This document shows, one piece after another, positions 22,060 to 31,723 of a stretch of 64,000 nucleotides of DNA (position 1 is its first letter; each line of letters begins with the position of its first letter). The stretch covers positions 1 to 64,000 of the forward strand of contig JACRMH010000020.1 of the NCBI GenBank assembly GCA_016219545.1. The letters run 5' to 3'. The notes beneath the pieces were generated by a model. That model ran no database searches and was not told the origin of the DNA. It saw only the letters and a program-made list of their open reading frames with translations. The stretch comes from Chloroflexota bacterium (GTDB lineage Bacteria; Chloroflexota; Anaerolineae; Anaerolineales; Villigracilaceae). A program made the position numbers and the translations under genes.

Positions 22060-22710
22060 TTACCAAAACTTGAATTGATTCAGTCCCTGTCCCGCCAGGA
22101 ATAAGGGAATCCCTGCGAGGCGGGAGAGGAAAAAAATAACATTCCAAAACGCCGAGCCCACAATAGGTACGTACCAGAGAGTCAAAAAGACGGCCCACGA
22201 TAACATGCCGCGCATATCATTGAACTTCATGCGGACGCTCATGGGAAGATGAGGTTCGAGAGCGCCATAACCGTCAAAAGGGGGCAGGGGGATCAAGTTG
22301 AGTACCACTGCTGAAACTTGGAGCAAGCCCAGGAATGCAAGTCCCGGCCAAATGCCGAGGGTAGTGACCGGTCCAAATCGCAGGACCAGGCCGATGATTA
22401 AAGCAAGAAGCGCGTTTGAAAATGGTCCCGCCAGTGCGACGGCAGTTTCCCATCTTTTGTCGCGCAGTCTCCACTTCTCGATGTACACAGCGCCGCCGGG
22501 CAGACCGATCCCGCCCATCAAAAGAAAGATGATGGGAATGACCAATGAAAAAACGGGATGTGTATATTTGAGCGGGTTGAACGTGAGATAGCCTTTGTCT
22601 TTCACGGTTGTGTCACCGCCGTAATAGGCAACCAGCGCGTGCGAAAATTCATGCAGGCAAAGCGAGAAGATCCAACCGATAAGCACAACGATAAATGTGA
22701 GCAGATTCAT
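22060..22710 (-). CDS. Site-2 protease family (M50) membrane metalloprotease
   Basis: The 216-aa protein has about five membrane helices. The zinc site is H20-E21-x2-H24 (LHEFSHALVA) in the first helix, with D146 as the third ligand in NLIPLPPFDGYG. No PDZ or CBS domain is present, so it belongs to the short Rhomboid-like S2P group whose substrates are mostly unknown. The start overlaps the galE stop by 4 bp, so it is translated with galE. Confidence 0.9.
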   Translation of the reverse strand: MNLLTFIVVLIGWIFSLCLHEFSHALVAYYGGDTTVKDKGYLTFNPLKYTHPVFSLVIPIIFLLMGGIGLPGGAVYIEKWRLRDKRWETAVALAGPFSNALLALIIGLVLRFGPVTTLGIWPGLAFLGLLQVSAVVLNLIPLPPFDGYGALEPHLPMSVRMKFNDMRGMLSWAVFLTLWYVPIVGSAFWNVIFFLSRLAGIPLFLAGQGLNQFKFW

Positions 22711-23684
22711 TTTTCATATCCATTGGGATGATTCTTATGCCACTCCCATGCGCTCGAAAGAATATCCTGCATATTTGTATGTTGTGGTTTCCAACCCAAT
22801 TCTTTCATGATCTTTTTTGGCGACGCGACCAGACGTGCCGAGTCACCGGGACGGCGCGGCGCTTCAAGCGCGGGTATGGCGTGACCTGTAACCTGTCTCG
22901 CCGTCTCGATCACTTCCTTCACTGAGAATCCGTTCCCGCTTCCGACGTTGTAGATCATCTTATCTTTTGATTCAAGTGCATCGAGTGCAAGCAAATGCGC
23001 AGAGACGAGGTCGGCAATGTGGATGTAATCGCGGATGCAAGTCCCATCCGGCGTGGGATAGTCTGTGCCATAAATGGTGGCAGACTTGGCCTGCCCCAAT
23101 GCGATTTGCAAGACACGCGGGATCAAATGTGACTCAGGCTGGTGCGCTTCACCGCGGCCGGGCATGGCTCCGCAGGCGTTGAAGTATCTCAGCGCCGCGA
23201 AATGCAGCCCATAAATACTGCGATACCATTCCAACGCCTGTTCGGTCATCAGTTTTGTGTGACCGTAAACATTCGTCGGGTTGATGGTTGATTCTTCGGT
23301 CAACGGTTCTTCGCTCGATTGATAAACAGCCGCAGTAGATGAAAAGACCAGTCGCTTTACACCGGTCTGCACGGCAGTTTCCATTAACCTCAATGAGTTC
23401 ACAAAATTATTGCGGAAGAATTTTCCGGGGTCTTTCATGCTTTCACCCGCCTCGATAAATGCGGCAAAATGCATAACGGCGTCGAATTTATTTATTGTCA
23501 GTGCTTCCGCCAGTGAATGACTGTCATCGAGATTGGCATGGACGAATTTTGCGCCCGCAGGCACGGCGGCGCGATGACCTGTGATCAGTGAATCAAAAAC
23601 TGTGACAGAATGTCCGGCTTTGATCAATGCTTCAGCGGTGGCGGAACCGATATATCCCGCGCCGCCTGTAACCAGTATGTTCAT
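22707..23684 (-). CDS. galE: UDP-glucose 4-epimerase
   Basis: GalE interconverts UDP-glucose and UDP-galactose with bound NAD. The 325-aa protein has the NAD loop TGGAGYIGS at 6-14, the Ser-Tyr-Lys set in SSTAAVY and NVYGHTK, and family segments RYFNACGA and TPDGTCIRDYIHIADLV. The ATG at 23684 is chosen because GGAG lies just before it and the extra 19 residues of the longer frame do not match the family. It leads the M50 protease gene in an operon. Confidence 0.95.
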   Translation of the reverse strand: MNILVTGGAGYIGSATAEALIKAGHSVTVFDSLITGHRAAVPAGAKFVHANLDDSHSLAEALTINKFDAVMHFAAFIEAGESMKDPGKFFRNNFVNSLRLMETAVQTGVKRLVFSSTAAVYQSSEEPLTEESTINPTNVYGHTKLMTEQALEWYRSIYGLHFAALRYFNACGAMPGRGEAHQPESHLIPRVLQIALGQAKSATIYGTDYPTPDGTCIRDYIHIADLVSAHLLALDALESKDKMIYNVGSGNGFSVKEVIETARQVTGHAIPALEAPRRPGDSARLVASPKKIMKELGWKPQHTNMQDILSSAWEWHKNHPNGYEK

Positions 23685-23758
23685 GAGATCTCCTGAAAAG
23701 TTATTGGGGAAATTATATCTTACAGAAAGGGAGGGAATCATCCTTGCTCACAAATCTC

Positions 23759-23786
23759 TTGACAGGGAATGGGATCGTTCTATAAT
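23759..23786 (+). promoter_or_regulatory. Consensus sigma70-type promoter of the efflux operon
   Basis: TTGACA (23759-23764) and TATAAT (23781-23786) are both perfect and 16 bp apart. It is the best promoter in the window, and drives the SDR-TetR-ABC gene set. Confidence 0.8.
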
Positions 23787-23820
23787 GTGACCTGCTGGTC
23801 ATGTGACTTGGAGGTCACAT
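23785..23820 (+). promoter_or_regulatory. Inverted-repeat operator candidate
   Basis: ATGTGACCT and AGGTCACAT form 9-bp outer arms, with TGACC-tgct-GGTCA and TGAC-ttgga-GGTCA inside. It begins at the -10 box and covers the start of transcription, so a protein bound here would block the promoter. The TetR encoded at 24743 is the obvious candidate. The GTGAC words also resemble a repeat family elsewhere in the window. Confidence 0.55.
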
Positions 23821-23848
23821 TTATCAAAAAACAAATGGAGATTAACGA

Positions 23849-24724
23849 ATGAACTACAACATGTCAAACAAAACTGTGATCGTCACTGGTGCAAACTCAG
23901 GCATCGGCAAAGCTGCATCCATTCAATTGGCGCAGAGCGGCGCGCGGGTGGTGATGATGTGTCGTAGCAAGGAACGCGGCGAACAGGCATTGCAGGATGT
24001 GCGCACTGCGGCGAAGAGTGAAAATGTGGAATTGATTCTCGTGGATATGTCTTCACAGGAGTCGGTGCGAAAAGCGGTGGGCGAGTTTCTCAGCCGCCAC
24101 AAAAAGCTGGATGTCATTATCAACAATGCCGCCAACTTTGACCACAGACAGACGAAACCTATCGTGACCGTGGATGGCTTGGAGAACGTCTTTGCTACCA
24201 ATCACGTCAATATTTTTTTGATGATACAGTTGCTGTTGGATACGCTTAAAGCCAGCGCGCCAAGCCGTGTTATCACTGTCGCCAGTAAGGGACTCATTAC
24301 CTATCCATTTTTAGATATCGACTTCGACAATCTTGCGGGCGAGAAAAAATTCTCGATGCAGCACGCCTACTATCAGGCGAAACAGGCGCAGGTCATGTTC
24401 ACCTTCGAACTGGCGGAGCATTTGAAAGGTACAGGTGTCACGGTTAATTGTGTACGCGTTGGCAATGTTGCCATCCCAGATACACGGCTTGATCATCTTC
24501 CAAAATTTTTGTTGAAGATGTACGAGATGAAACGCAGGTTTGCGCTCACACCCGAGAAGATGGCGGAGACATATACCTGGCTGGCGGCTGATTCATCTCT
24601 GACTCACGTCACTGGCGGTTATTGGGATGCGCCCAATACGCCGGTCAAAGCCAACAAGAACGCCTACAACCGCGAGACGCAAAAACGTTTGTGGAACGTG
24701 ACAGAAGAAAAGATTAAAAAATAG
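23849..24724 (+). CDS. SDR family oxidoreductase (retinol dehydrogenase-like)
   Basis: A 291-aa short-chain dehydrogenase of the longer retinol-dehydrogenase/WWOX type. It has TGANSGIGKA at about 14-23, CRSKERGE after the second strand (NADP(H) preference), the NNAA motif, a Ser in TVASKG and Y-x3-K in AYYQAKQA. It is the first gene of the operon and lies 18 bp before the TetR gene, so its substrate may be the compound that the regulator senses or the pump exports. GGAG precedes the ATG. Confidence 0.85.
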   Translation: MNYNMSNKTVIVTGANSGIGKAASIQLAQSGARVVMMCRSKERGEQALQDVRTAAKSENVELILVDMSSQESVRKAVGEFLSRHKKLDVIINNAANFDHRQTKPIVTVDGLENVFATNHVNIFLMIQLLLDTLKASAPSRVITVASKGLITYPFLDIDFDNLAGEKKFSMQHAYYQAKQAQVMFTFELAEHLKGTGVTVNCVRVGNVAIPDTRLDHLPKFLLKMYEMKRRFALTPEKMAETYTWLAADSSLTHVTGGYWDAPNTPVKANKNAYNRETQKRLWNVTEEKIKK

Positions 24725-24742
24725 CACTGATAAGGTTTCAAT

Positions 24743-25405
24743 ATGCCAAAGCAAACATTCCTTAATCTTCCTGATGAGAAAAGACAAGCCGTTGTGAACG
24801 CTGCGATAGACGAATTTTCGGAATTCGGCTTTGAAGCCGCATCGATCAATCGCATTGTGGCGAATAGCGGTATTTCAAAAGGCAGTTTCTATCAATATTT
24901 TGAAGACAAGATGGATGCCTTTAAGTATTTGCTCACCGTGCTTGAGCGTGAAAAAGCGGAATACTTCAATGGCAAGCACCCGCCGAGTAAAAATATGGAT
25001 ACCTTCCAGTACTTTCGCTGGATGATCAAGGCGGGCATGGAATTTAACTCCGCGTATCCGCGCATTACACAAGCCATCAGCCGTGTATTGATTGGAGAAG
25101 GGCTGTACTACGGAAAAACTTTTGGCGAATATCATCAGAAGGCCGTTGATGCATTTTCGATGATGATCCAACAAGCCATTAAACGCGGCGAGGTTGACCC
25201 AAGCGTGGATGTTGACCTGGCTGTGATGGTGATGGATACGTGGAGCAATGCGATCAGCTCTTATATCCTGAACGAAGGAATGAAGCAAAAGGATATGATG
25301 AAATGGGTCCGTTCGGCAAGGACCCAGGAAAAAATAGATAAACTGTTATACGTAATGGAATATGGTTTACGTAAGACAGAATCTCAATTTATAAGTAACC
25401 CATGA
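24743..25405 (+). CDS. TetR/AcrR family transcriptional regulator
   Basis: The 220-aa protein has an N-terminal TetR helix-turn-helix (about 12-55: KRQAVVNAAIDEFSEFGF, then ASINRIVANSGISKGSFYQYF) and a helical C-terminal ligand domain. It lies inside the operon it probably controls, between the SDR gene and the ABC permeases, and a palindrome overlaps the operon promoter. Binding of an inducer should release repression of the pump. The ligand is unknown. Confidence 0.92.
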   Translation: MPKQTFLNLPDEKRQAVVNAAIDEFSEFGFEAASINRIVANSGISKGSFYQYFEDKMDAFKYLLTVLEREKAEYFNGKHPPSKNMDTFQYFRWMIKAGMEFNSAYPRITQAISRVLIGEGLYYGKTFGEYHQKAVDAFSMMIQQAIKRGEVDPSVDVDLAVMVMDTWSNAISSYILNEGMKQKDMMKWVRSARTQEKIDKLLYVMEYGLRKTESQFISNP

Positions 25406-25421
25406 ACGAAAGGAGAAGACA

Positions 25422-26648
25422 ATGAATTTATATCTGCGCCTGGCATGGCGCAACATCTGGCGGCACAAACGCCGCACCATCATCATCGTCCTTGCCATGT
25501 CAATGACACTGGCATTAATGATGTTCTATGATGGTCTAATGAACGGCTTTACCGACGCAATTTACGGGAACGCCGTGAAAGTATTGGGCGGCAACATCCA
25601 GGTCCATGCGGAGGGCTATCGCGCACAGGCAAATTCTTCTCCGCTCATACCACTGGCTGATCCACTAGCTGTGGTCAAAGCGGCGGAATCAAATCCGCAG
25701 ACACTGGCTGCTACGCAACGCATTACTACCGGCGGACTGATCACCAGCCGCGAAGGCGCGTTTGCAGTAGGAATCACCGGCGTCGAACCTGAAAAGGAAA
25801 TGACCGTTAATATCATCGGTCAAAATGTCAAAGAGGGACGCAACCTCGCCAGCGATGATCTCGACAATATTTTGATCGGTAAAGGTCTTGCCGATGCGAT
25901 GGGCGTGAAATTGGGTGACCGGGTCACTTTGGTCGGGCGATCACAGCATGAGCAAATGCGTCAGCGCACAATGACCATCGTCGGTATTTTTGATTTGGGC
26001 ATGGCAGACATCGAAAAGCAAACCGTTTACATGTCCCTTGGCGAAGCGCAAGCACTTTATGATGTGTCGAGTTCCACCGAGGTGGCGATCTTCCTTGAAA
26101 GACTCGGTCAGGAAAGCGCTGTGATCAAAGAGATGAAACCTGGTCTGCCCGGTTATGAGATCGAATCATTTCAGGCAAACTATCCCGATCTTGCTTCTGC
26201 GATCAACACCAAAGGCGGCGTGATGGATGTCTTTAGTGTGATCATTATAGCTATTGCAGGGGTTGGTATTCTCAACCTTTTGTTGATGGCGGTCTATGAA
26301 CGGACGCGCGAGATCGGTGTCTTGGGCGCTATGGGACTCAAGCCGAATCAAATTTCCCTTCTATTCATCCTTGAGGGAATCATGATCGGGTTGGTTGGAG
26401 TTGCAGTAGGAATTGTGTTTGGTTTGGCGCTCAACGGAGGCTTAAGGTCGGTTGGGTTGGATTTTAGTTCCTACTCAAACGTCGCAAGTTATATGGCGTT
26501 GATCCAAAGCCGCATTTATCCCACCTGGGGCATCGAGAAGTTATTGATGCGCGCCTCCATGATCGCGATCATCTCCGCGTTGGCAGCGCTCATCCCTGCC
26601 TTTGAAGCCGGGCGGCGCGAACCTGCCGAAGCCCTGCATTTTGTATGA
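25422..26648 (+). CDS. ABC transporter permease, FtsX/LolE-like (1)
   Basis: The 408-aa protein has the MacB/FtsX plan: one N-terminal helix (about 17-40) preceded by AWRNIWRHKRR, a large extracytoplasmic domain (about 45-275), then three helices, with YERTREIGVLGAMG between the second and third as the coupling segment. It pairs with the next permease and the ATPase. GAAAGGAGA precedes the ATG. The complex probably moves a lipid or hydrophobic compound outward. Confidence 0.9.
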   Translation: MNLYLRLAWRNIWRHKRRTIIIVLAMSMTLALMMFYDGLMNGFTDAIYGNAVKVLGGNIQVHAEGYRAQANSSPLIPLADPLAVVKAAESNPQTLAATQRITTGGLITSREGAFAVGITGVEPEKEMTVNIIGQNVKEGRNLASDDLDNILIGKGLADAMGVKLGDRVTLVGRSQHEQMRQRTMTIVGIFDLGMADIEKQTVYMSLGEAQALYDVSSSTEVAIFLERLGQESAVIKEMKPGLPGYEIESFQANYPDLASAINTKGGVMDVFSVIIIAIAGVGILNLLLMAVYERTREIGVLGAMGLKPNQISLLFILEGIMIGLVGVAVGIVFGLALNGGLRSVGLDFSSYSNVASYMALIQSRIYPTWGIEKLLMRASMIAIISALAALIPAFEAGRREPAEALHFV

Positions 26649-26656
26649 GGTGATCC

Positions 26657-27877
26657 ATGATTCAAATCCTTAAAATGGCTTTCCGTGATCTCGGGCGTAA
26701 CCGCAGACGTTCCTTCTTTTCTGCGCTTGCGGTGGGCGCCGGATTAGCCTTGTTGATCTTGATGGCATCTGTCATCGAAGGAGAGATGGGCAGCGCGATC
26801 GAGTCCGCCATTCAACTTCAAAGCGGACACATCCAGATCCGCGCGAAAACCTATGATGAAAATAGGTCCAGCCTCAAATGGGTGGATCTGGTTGAAAACC
26901 CGGAGCAGATGGCGAGTCTGATAAGTGGGCTTGCTGAAGTCAAAGCAGCGACACCGCGGTTGTATGCGAGCGGATTCCTTTCATCGGGAACCCAATCTGC
27001 CGGCGCGAGGATCACGGGCATCGATCCATTATCGCCCGCCAGCGACCCATACCGCGAAGGGCTCATCAGTGGAAATTATCTCAACCCGGATGACCGCGAT
27101 GCAGTTTTGATCGGCAAGCCGATGGCAGATAAATTGAGTTTGAAAGTAGGCGACAACGTTAGCCTTTCACTCAATACCTCGGATGGCAATGTGCAGGATC
27201 AGACCTTTACAGTAAAAGGAATCTACACCACGAATACCTATGGGTTCGACAGCACAACTGTTTTCCTGCCGCTCTCAAAAGCGCAGGCGATCACGCAAAC
27301 GGAAAACCATGCCAGTACAATTTTTATTCTGCTCAAGGACACTGCGCAAACGGATGCTGTTGTAAGAGCTCTCAGTATTTCTTCGGGTCTGGTGATCAAA
27401 ACATGGAAAGATTTGAATGCCCTATTCGTTGATTATGAGGCCATGGCGCAGAGTTACATCTCGATCTTTTACTTGATCATTCTGGCGATCTCCGCCTCGG
27501 TCATCATCAACACCCTGATCATGTCGGTTTACGAGCGAACACGCGAGATCGGGATCCTGTCCGCGATTGGAATGAGGGGTAATCGGATCATGATGTTGTT
27601 CCTCGCCGAATCATCCATGCTGGCGGTTGGAGGTGTGATCATGGGGCTGTTGATCGGAGTGCTTTCAACCCTCTACTTCAATGTGAACGGATTCTATATC
27701 GGCAATATGGGTCTGAGCGGCATGTTGATCACCGATACGATCTATGCCAAATTGACCATGGATAATCTTGTCAACCTGACCATCCTGACCTTTGTGGTCA
27801 CGTTGTTGTCTGGGCTTTACCCGGCAGTGATGGCATCCCGTATGCAACCGATTGCCGCCCTGCGCGCTGAAAAATAG
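26657..27877 (+). CDS. ABC transporter permease, FtsX/LolE-like (2)
   Basis: At 406 aa this is the partner permease with the same layout: AFRDLGRNRRRSFFSAL before helix 1, an outer domain (about 45-265), and three C-terminal helices with YERTREIGILSAIGM. It starts 8 bp after the first permease gene. The two are diverged copies, so the working unit is probably a heterodimer with two ATPase subunits. Confidence 0.9.
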   Translation: MIQILKMAFRDLGRNRRRSFFSALAVGAGLALLILMASVIEGEMGSAIESAIQLQSGHIQIRAKTYDENRSSLKWVDLVENPEQMASLISGLAEVKAATPRLYASGFLSSGTQSAGARITGIDPLSPASDPYREGLISGNYLNPDDRDAVLIGKPMADKLSLKVGDNVSLSLNTSDGNVQDQTFTVKGIYTTNTYGFDSTTVFLPLSKAQAITQTENHASTIFILLKDTAQTDAVVRALSISSGLVIKTWKDLNALFVDYEAMAQSYISIFYLIILAISASVIINTLIMSVYERTREIGILSAIGMRGNRIMMLFLAESSMLAVGGVIMGLLIGVLSTLYFNVNGFYIGNMGLSGMLITDTIYAKLTMDNLVNLTILTFVVTLLSGLYPAVMASRMQPIAALRAEK

Positions 27878-27886
27878 GAGTACAAA

Positions 27887-28564
27887 ATGGAAGTCGTAAA
27901 GATCGAAAACGTCACTCGTACATATCAAATTGGAAAATTGGAAACGCGTGCCCTGCAGGGCGTTGACCTTTCCATTGCAAGCGGAGAATTTACCTCATTG
28001 GTCGGACCCTCCGGTTCTGGAAAAACTACTCTTCTTCAAATGATCGGATGTCTTGACCAGCCGACTTCAGGGCGCGTGCATGTTAATGGAAAGGATGTCA
28101 CCAAACTGAATCGCAACCAGCGTGCAGACATGCGCCGTGAAAATATCGGTTTTATTTTTCAATTCTTCGCGCTCATCCCGACCTTGAGCGCCTATGAGAA
28201 TGTGGAAATGCCGCTTCTGCTGAATGGAATGGGAGCGAATGAGCGCAAAGAACGCGTGATGGAATTGCTCAAAGCAGTGGACTTGCTAGATCGCGCAAAC
28301 AATCGTCCCGATCAATTGAGCGGCGGACAACAACAGCGCGTCGCTATTGCCCGGGCGCTGGCTCCCAAACCAGCGCTGATCCTCGCTGATGAACCCACTG
28401 CCAATCTTGACACCACGAACGGTAAACAGGTGATGGACATCATGGAAAAGTTAAATAAAGAGACGGGCGTCACTTTTGTGTTCGCCACTCATGATCCGCG
28501 TGTCATCAGTTATGCCAGGCGGGTGGTCACCCTGCAGGACGGGCTGATCGTGAAAGATTCGTAG
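27887..28564 (+). CDS. ABC transporter ATP-binding protein (LolD/MacB type)
   Basis: The 225-aa ATPase has Walker [10 protein letters not shown] at 40-48, Q-loop [11 protein letters not shown], signature [15 protein letters not shown], Walker [13 protein letters not shown] and the switch His in ATHDPRV. It belongs to the class that serves FtsX-type permeases by mechanotransmission. It is 9 bp from permease 2 and completes the cytoplasmic part of the pump. Confidence 0.95.
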   Translation: MEVVKIENVTRTYQIGKLETRALQGVDLSIASGEFTSLVGPSGSGKTTLLQMIGCLDQPTSGRVHVNGKDVTKLNRNQRADMRRENIGFIFQFFALIPTLSAYENVEMPLLLNGMGANERKERVMELLKAVDLLDRANNRPDQLSGGQQQRVAIARALAPKPALILADEPTANLDTTNGKQVMDIMEKLNKETGVTFVFATHDPRVISYARRVVTLQDGLIVKDS

Positions 28565-28697
28565 AAGTATGGCAAATTAATAAAGCTGTGCAAAATATGT
28601 GCATTCTGGTAGAATAATTATGTGAATTCTGCCCGACCCGCAAGCAGAATCATCAAATAGATCAGTCTGCAATGAAATCATGCATGGAGATATGTTA

Positions 28698-29888
28698 ATG
28701 AAAATAAAACTTTGGATATTAATTAGTATTTTGACTCTTATATTAGTTGCCTGCGGCTCATCCTCTGACTCTACAGTTATTCCTACCGTTGTTTTGGATA
28801 GCGGTACAGGAGGGGACATTTCCACACCCCAACCTGTGCATCAGACATCAGGCGCATTTGTAACAGCTTCGGGCGTCATTCGACCCGTTCAAGATGCACA
28901 GTTATCCTTTGGTTTGGGAGGCAACATCAAGAAGATATATGTCGCTGAAGGTGACCTGGTCAAGGCAGGAGATATTCTTGCAGAATTGGATAACACTTTT
29001 GTTCAAATTGAATTGGATCAGGCACAGCGCACGCTAAGGGAAATGACATCCCAGGCTGCCATTGCCGCGGCCGAGCAGTCGGTAGTCATTGCTCAAAAGG
29101 CCTATGAAGATGCCGGCAAAAGAATTTATAGCAACGACGCCAGGCGGGGCGATCAAGATGCCATTGATTATTACAAAGCCCAGCTTGTGCTTGCCCAAAA
29201 AGCGCTGGATAATGCCAGGGAAGCCTATAACATGACCAGCGGGAAATCTTCCGCCGACCCAGTCCGCGCCGCGGCCACAACCAATCTTTTCAACGCACAA
29301 AAAGCTTACAACACCGCCCTTGCCAACCTCGACTGGTTTTCAACAAAACCTTCTGAGAATGATGTTGCTCTTGTCAATGCGGAACTGGATGCAGCCACCG
29401 CTGCCTTGCAGGAAGCCAAATGGTATTTATCTGAATTGAAGGGCGAGTCAATTCCGGCGGATGCCACAGGCTCCCAACTTGCCCAGTTGCAGCAAGTTCG
29501 TGATAACTTAAAAGCCGCGCAGAACAAACTTGAACATACCCGTCTGGTATCTCCATTCTCAGGCGCAGTAGCCGGTGTCAATTTCATGGACGGGGAATTT
29601 GTTTCACCCGGACAAATGGTAATAGCCATAAGTGATGTCACAAATCTACAGGTTGTAACCACCGATCTTAGTGAACGAGATATATCCCAAGTCAAGATTG
29701 GACAGAATGTCATGATATCAATAGAAGCTCTTAATGTCGAAATTAAAGGTCGTGTGATATCCATCTCCCCGGTCTCCGACACCTTGGGTGGGGATGTGGT
29801 CTATAAAACAGTTATTTCACTGGACGAACGGCCCGAGGGCATCCGGGCAGGCATGAGCGCTGTTGTCCAGATCCAGACGGGTGAATAG
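28698..29888 (+). CDS. Efflux adaptor lipoprotein (HlyD/MacA family)
   Basis: The 396-aa protein starts with a lipoprotein signal (LILVACGS, Cys about 17). Next come a barrel-sandwich half (SFGLGGNIKKIYVAEGDLVKAG), a long helical hairpin (about 115-255) with many Ala and Gln, the second lipoyl half (LVSPFSGAVAGV) and a beta-barrel domain. Lipid anchoring fits a cell that handles the adaptor without an outer-membrane channel. The ATG at 28698 has GGAG upstream; the ATG at 28680 does not. A gap of 133 bp follows the ATPase gene. Confidence 0.88.
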   Translation: MKIKLWILISILTLILVACGSSSDSTVIPTVVLDSGTGGDISTPQPVHQTSGAFVTASGVIRPVQDAQLSFGLGGNIKKIYVAEGDLVKAGDILAELDNTFVQIELDQAQRTLREMTSQAAIAAAEQSVVIAQKAYEDAGKRIYSNDARRGDQDAIDYYKAQLVLAQKALDNAREAYNMTSGKSSADPVRAAATTNLFNAQKAYNTALANLDWFSTKPSENDVALVNAELDAATAALQEAKWYLSELKGESIPADATGSQLAQLQQVRDNLKAAQNKLEHTRLVSPFSGAVAGVNFMDGEFVSPGQMVIAISDVTNLQVVTTDLSERDISQVKIGQNVMISIEALNVEIKGRVISISPVSDTLGGDVVYKTVISLDERPEGIRAGMSAVVQIQTGE

Positions 29889-29948
29889 ATCTGTGATGCA
29901 AAGACAAAAGAAATAACGCATCAAATATCTGTAAGGACAAGCAAGTAC

Positions 29949-29984
29949 AATAAGCACGTTGGAGACTCCAACGTGCTTATTTAA
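29949..29984 (+). terminator. Terminator of the efflux operon
   Basis: AATAAGCACGTTGGAG and CTCCAACGTGCTTATT are perfect 16-bp arms, followed by TTAATT. Confidence 0.85.
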
Positions 29985-30013
29985 TTGTGGATAAAATTCC
30001 AAAAGGAGTATGC

Positions 30014-31399
30014 ATGGCCATCATCACAGTCATTGGCGCAGGAAGCGCATCGTTTGGAGAGAATACACTTTCCGCCATTCTTCGTTCAAAGAAATTGAAA
30101 GGTTCTACATTACGGTTGGTTGACCGCAATCCACAAAGTCTTGATATTGTTTACAGACTTGCGAATCGATTGAATCAGGAATGGGATTCGGGTTTCCTCA
30201 TCAGCGCGCACACTGATCATAAGGATGCGTTGGATGGTGCGGGTTTTGTAGTCTCTGCCATTGAAGTGGGTCCGCGCGAAGAATTATGGAAATCGGATTA
30301 TGAGACCACTTTAAAGTATGGCGTGCATCAACCCTATGCCGAGAATGGCGGTCCCGGCGGTTTTATTCACACGGCGCGCAATATCAAACCATTGATGGAA
30401 ATTGTTCACGATATGGAACAGGCTTGTCCCAATGCATGGTTTATCAACTTTACAAATCCAATGGTGCGTATCTGCGATGCGGTCAATCGTCACAGCAAGA
30501 TCAAAGTGGTAGGGCTTTGTCACCAGATTTATACAGGCTATGGCATGGTAGGCGTTGCGCTTGCCAAAGACCTTGGCATCGAAGTTCCCGATGGGCTTGA
30601 GGGCATGCACGCGGATATTTTTCAGCATCCGCTTCAGCATAGGGTTATGGAGCAAACTGTTCCATTGGTGGATATTCGCGCCGCAGGCACGAATCATTTT
30701 TCGTGGATCATCTCTGTGCATGATAAAAGAACGGGCGAGGATTTATATCCACTTTTGAGAAAACGTTTCTTTGAATTGGATGAAAAATTTGAACCGCTGA
30801 CGCGGCGCATCTTTCGTGACTTTGGCCTGTTCCCGATTCCTGGAGATACCCATCTCTGTGAGTATCTCCCGTGGATGAGCGATCCCGTCACCAAACCCTG
30901 GGAAAAGTTCAATATCCGCTTGTATGATTGGGAAATGATGTCCGGGCTGCGTGATTTTAGTCTTGATCGCCTAAGCGACATGGCAAATGGCAGCCTGACG
31001 ATTGAAAGTTTGCTTGAAACCGATTCCGAAGGCGCATTGGAAATGATCGAGAATATTTCTTGTGCGGACAGTCATTTTCACCTTGCGGCCAATCTCCCCA
31101 ATGCAGGACAAATTTCAAACCTCCCGCTGAACGCGATCGTTGAAACACCGGTGATGGTGGATGGAGCAGGGATTCACCCTGTCTATGTTGGTGCATTGCC
31201 CGAATCAATTGCAGAATTATGCCGTCGCGAATTGATGATCGCACAATTGGGTGTTGACGCGGTTATTGAAGGGAATTATGAAAAGGCATTGCAATGTCTT
31301 TTGCTTGATCCTGTCATTACGGATCTGGATTCTGCCAAACTTATTCTGAATGATTATTTAAAAACTTATAAGGAACATCTGCCTCAGTTTTGGAGGTAA
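30014..31399 (+). CDS. Glycoside hydrolase family 4 (NAD- and metal-dependent)
   Basis: GH4 enzymes cleave alpha- or beta-glycosides by an oxidation-elimination route using NAD and Mn. The 461-aa protein has the Rossmann loop VIGAGSASFG at 6-15, the NFTNPM segment, the metal ligands C169-H170 (GLCHQIYTG), and N227-H228 (TNHFSW). The substrate could be an alpha-galactoside or alpha-glucoside; no phospho-sugar transporter is nearby. AAAAGGAG lies 5 bp before the ATG. Confidence 0.9.
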   Translation: MAIITVIGAGSASFGENTLSAILRSKKLKGSTLRLVDRNPQSLDIVYRLANRLNQEWDSGFLISAHTDHKDALDGAGFVVSAIEVGPREELWKSDYETTLKYGVHQPYAENGGPGGFIHTARNIKPLMEIVHDMEQACPNAWFINFTNPMVRICDAVNRHSKIKVVGLCHQIYTGYGMVGVALAKDLGIEVPDGLEGMHADIFQHPLQHRVMEQTVPLVDIRAAGTNHFSWIISVHDKRTGEDLYPLLRKRFFELDEKFEPLTRRIFRDFGLFPIPGDTHLCEYLPWMSDPVTKPWEKFNIRLYDWEMMSGLRDFSLDRLSDMANGSLTIESLLETDSEGALEMIENISCADSHFHLAANLPNAGQISNLPLNAIVETPVMVDGAGIHPVYVGALPESIAELCRRELMIAQLGVDAVIEGNYEKALQCLLLDPVITDLDSAKLILNDYLKTYKEHLPQFWR

Positions 31400-31440
31400 A
31401 GTCGTTAATCATTTCAATTTTATTGCCTTGAAGATCATTT

Positions 31441-31473
31441 GCGGTGTGGAAAAAAACTTTCCACACCGCTTTT
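31441..31473 (+). terminator. Terminator after the GH4 gene
   Basis: GCGGTGTGGAAA and TTTCCACACCGC form a 12-bp stem followed by TTTTC. Confidence 0.85.
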
Positions 31474-31723
31474 CTTAATAACCTTAATAACCTTAATGAC
31501 CATAATAGTTCAATATGTAAAATCAACTCTTAATATTTTAAGATAAGTATATATTCAAAACCCTTTACATTAATCAATAGTTGGATACAATGGATGTATA
31601 AGTAGTGTTATTAAATTGTTTAATGATGTTATTTATGATGAAAATAAATTTGTATAAAAATATTTTGTATGTTTGAATGATTAAAGAGATGAAAGTGATA
31701 AGGATAATAACAAAGGATAGATT
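31474..31723. other. AT-rich leader with short direct repeats
   Basis: AATAACCTT and AACCTTAAT words repeat three times at 31478-31500, followed by very AT-rich DNA up to the ATG of the ATP-grasp gene. No gene is seen. The region may hold that gene's promoter, but no clear -35/-10 pair stands out. Confidence 0.4.
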
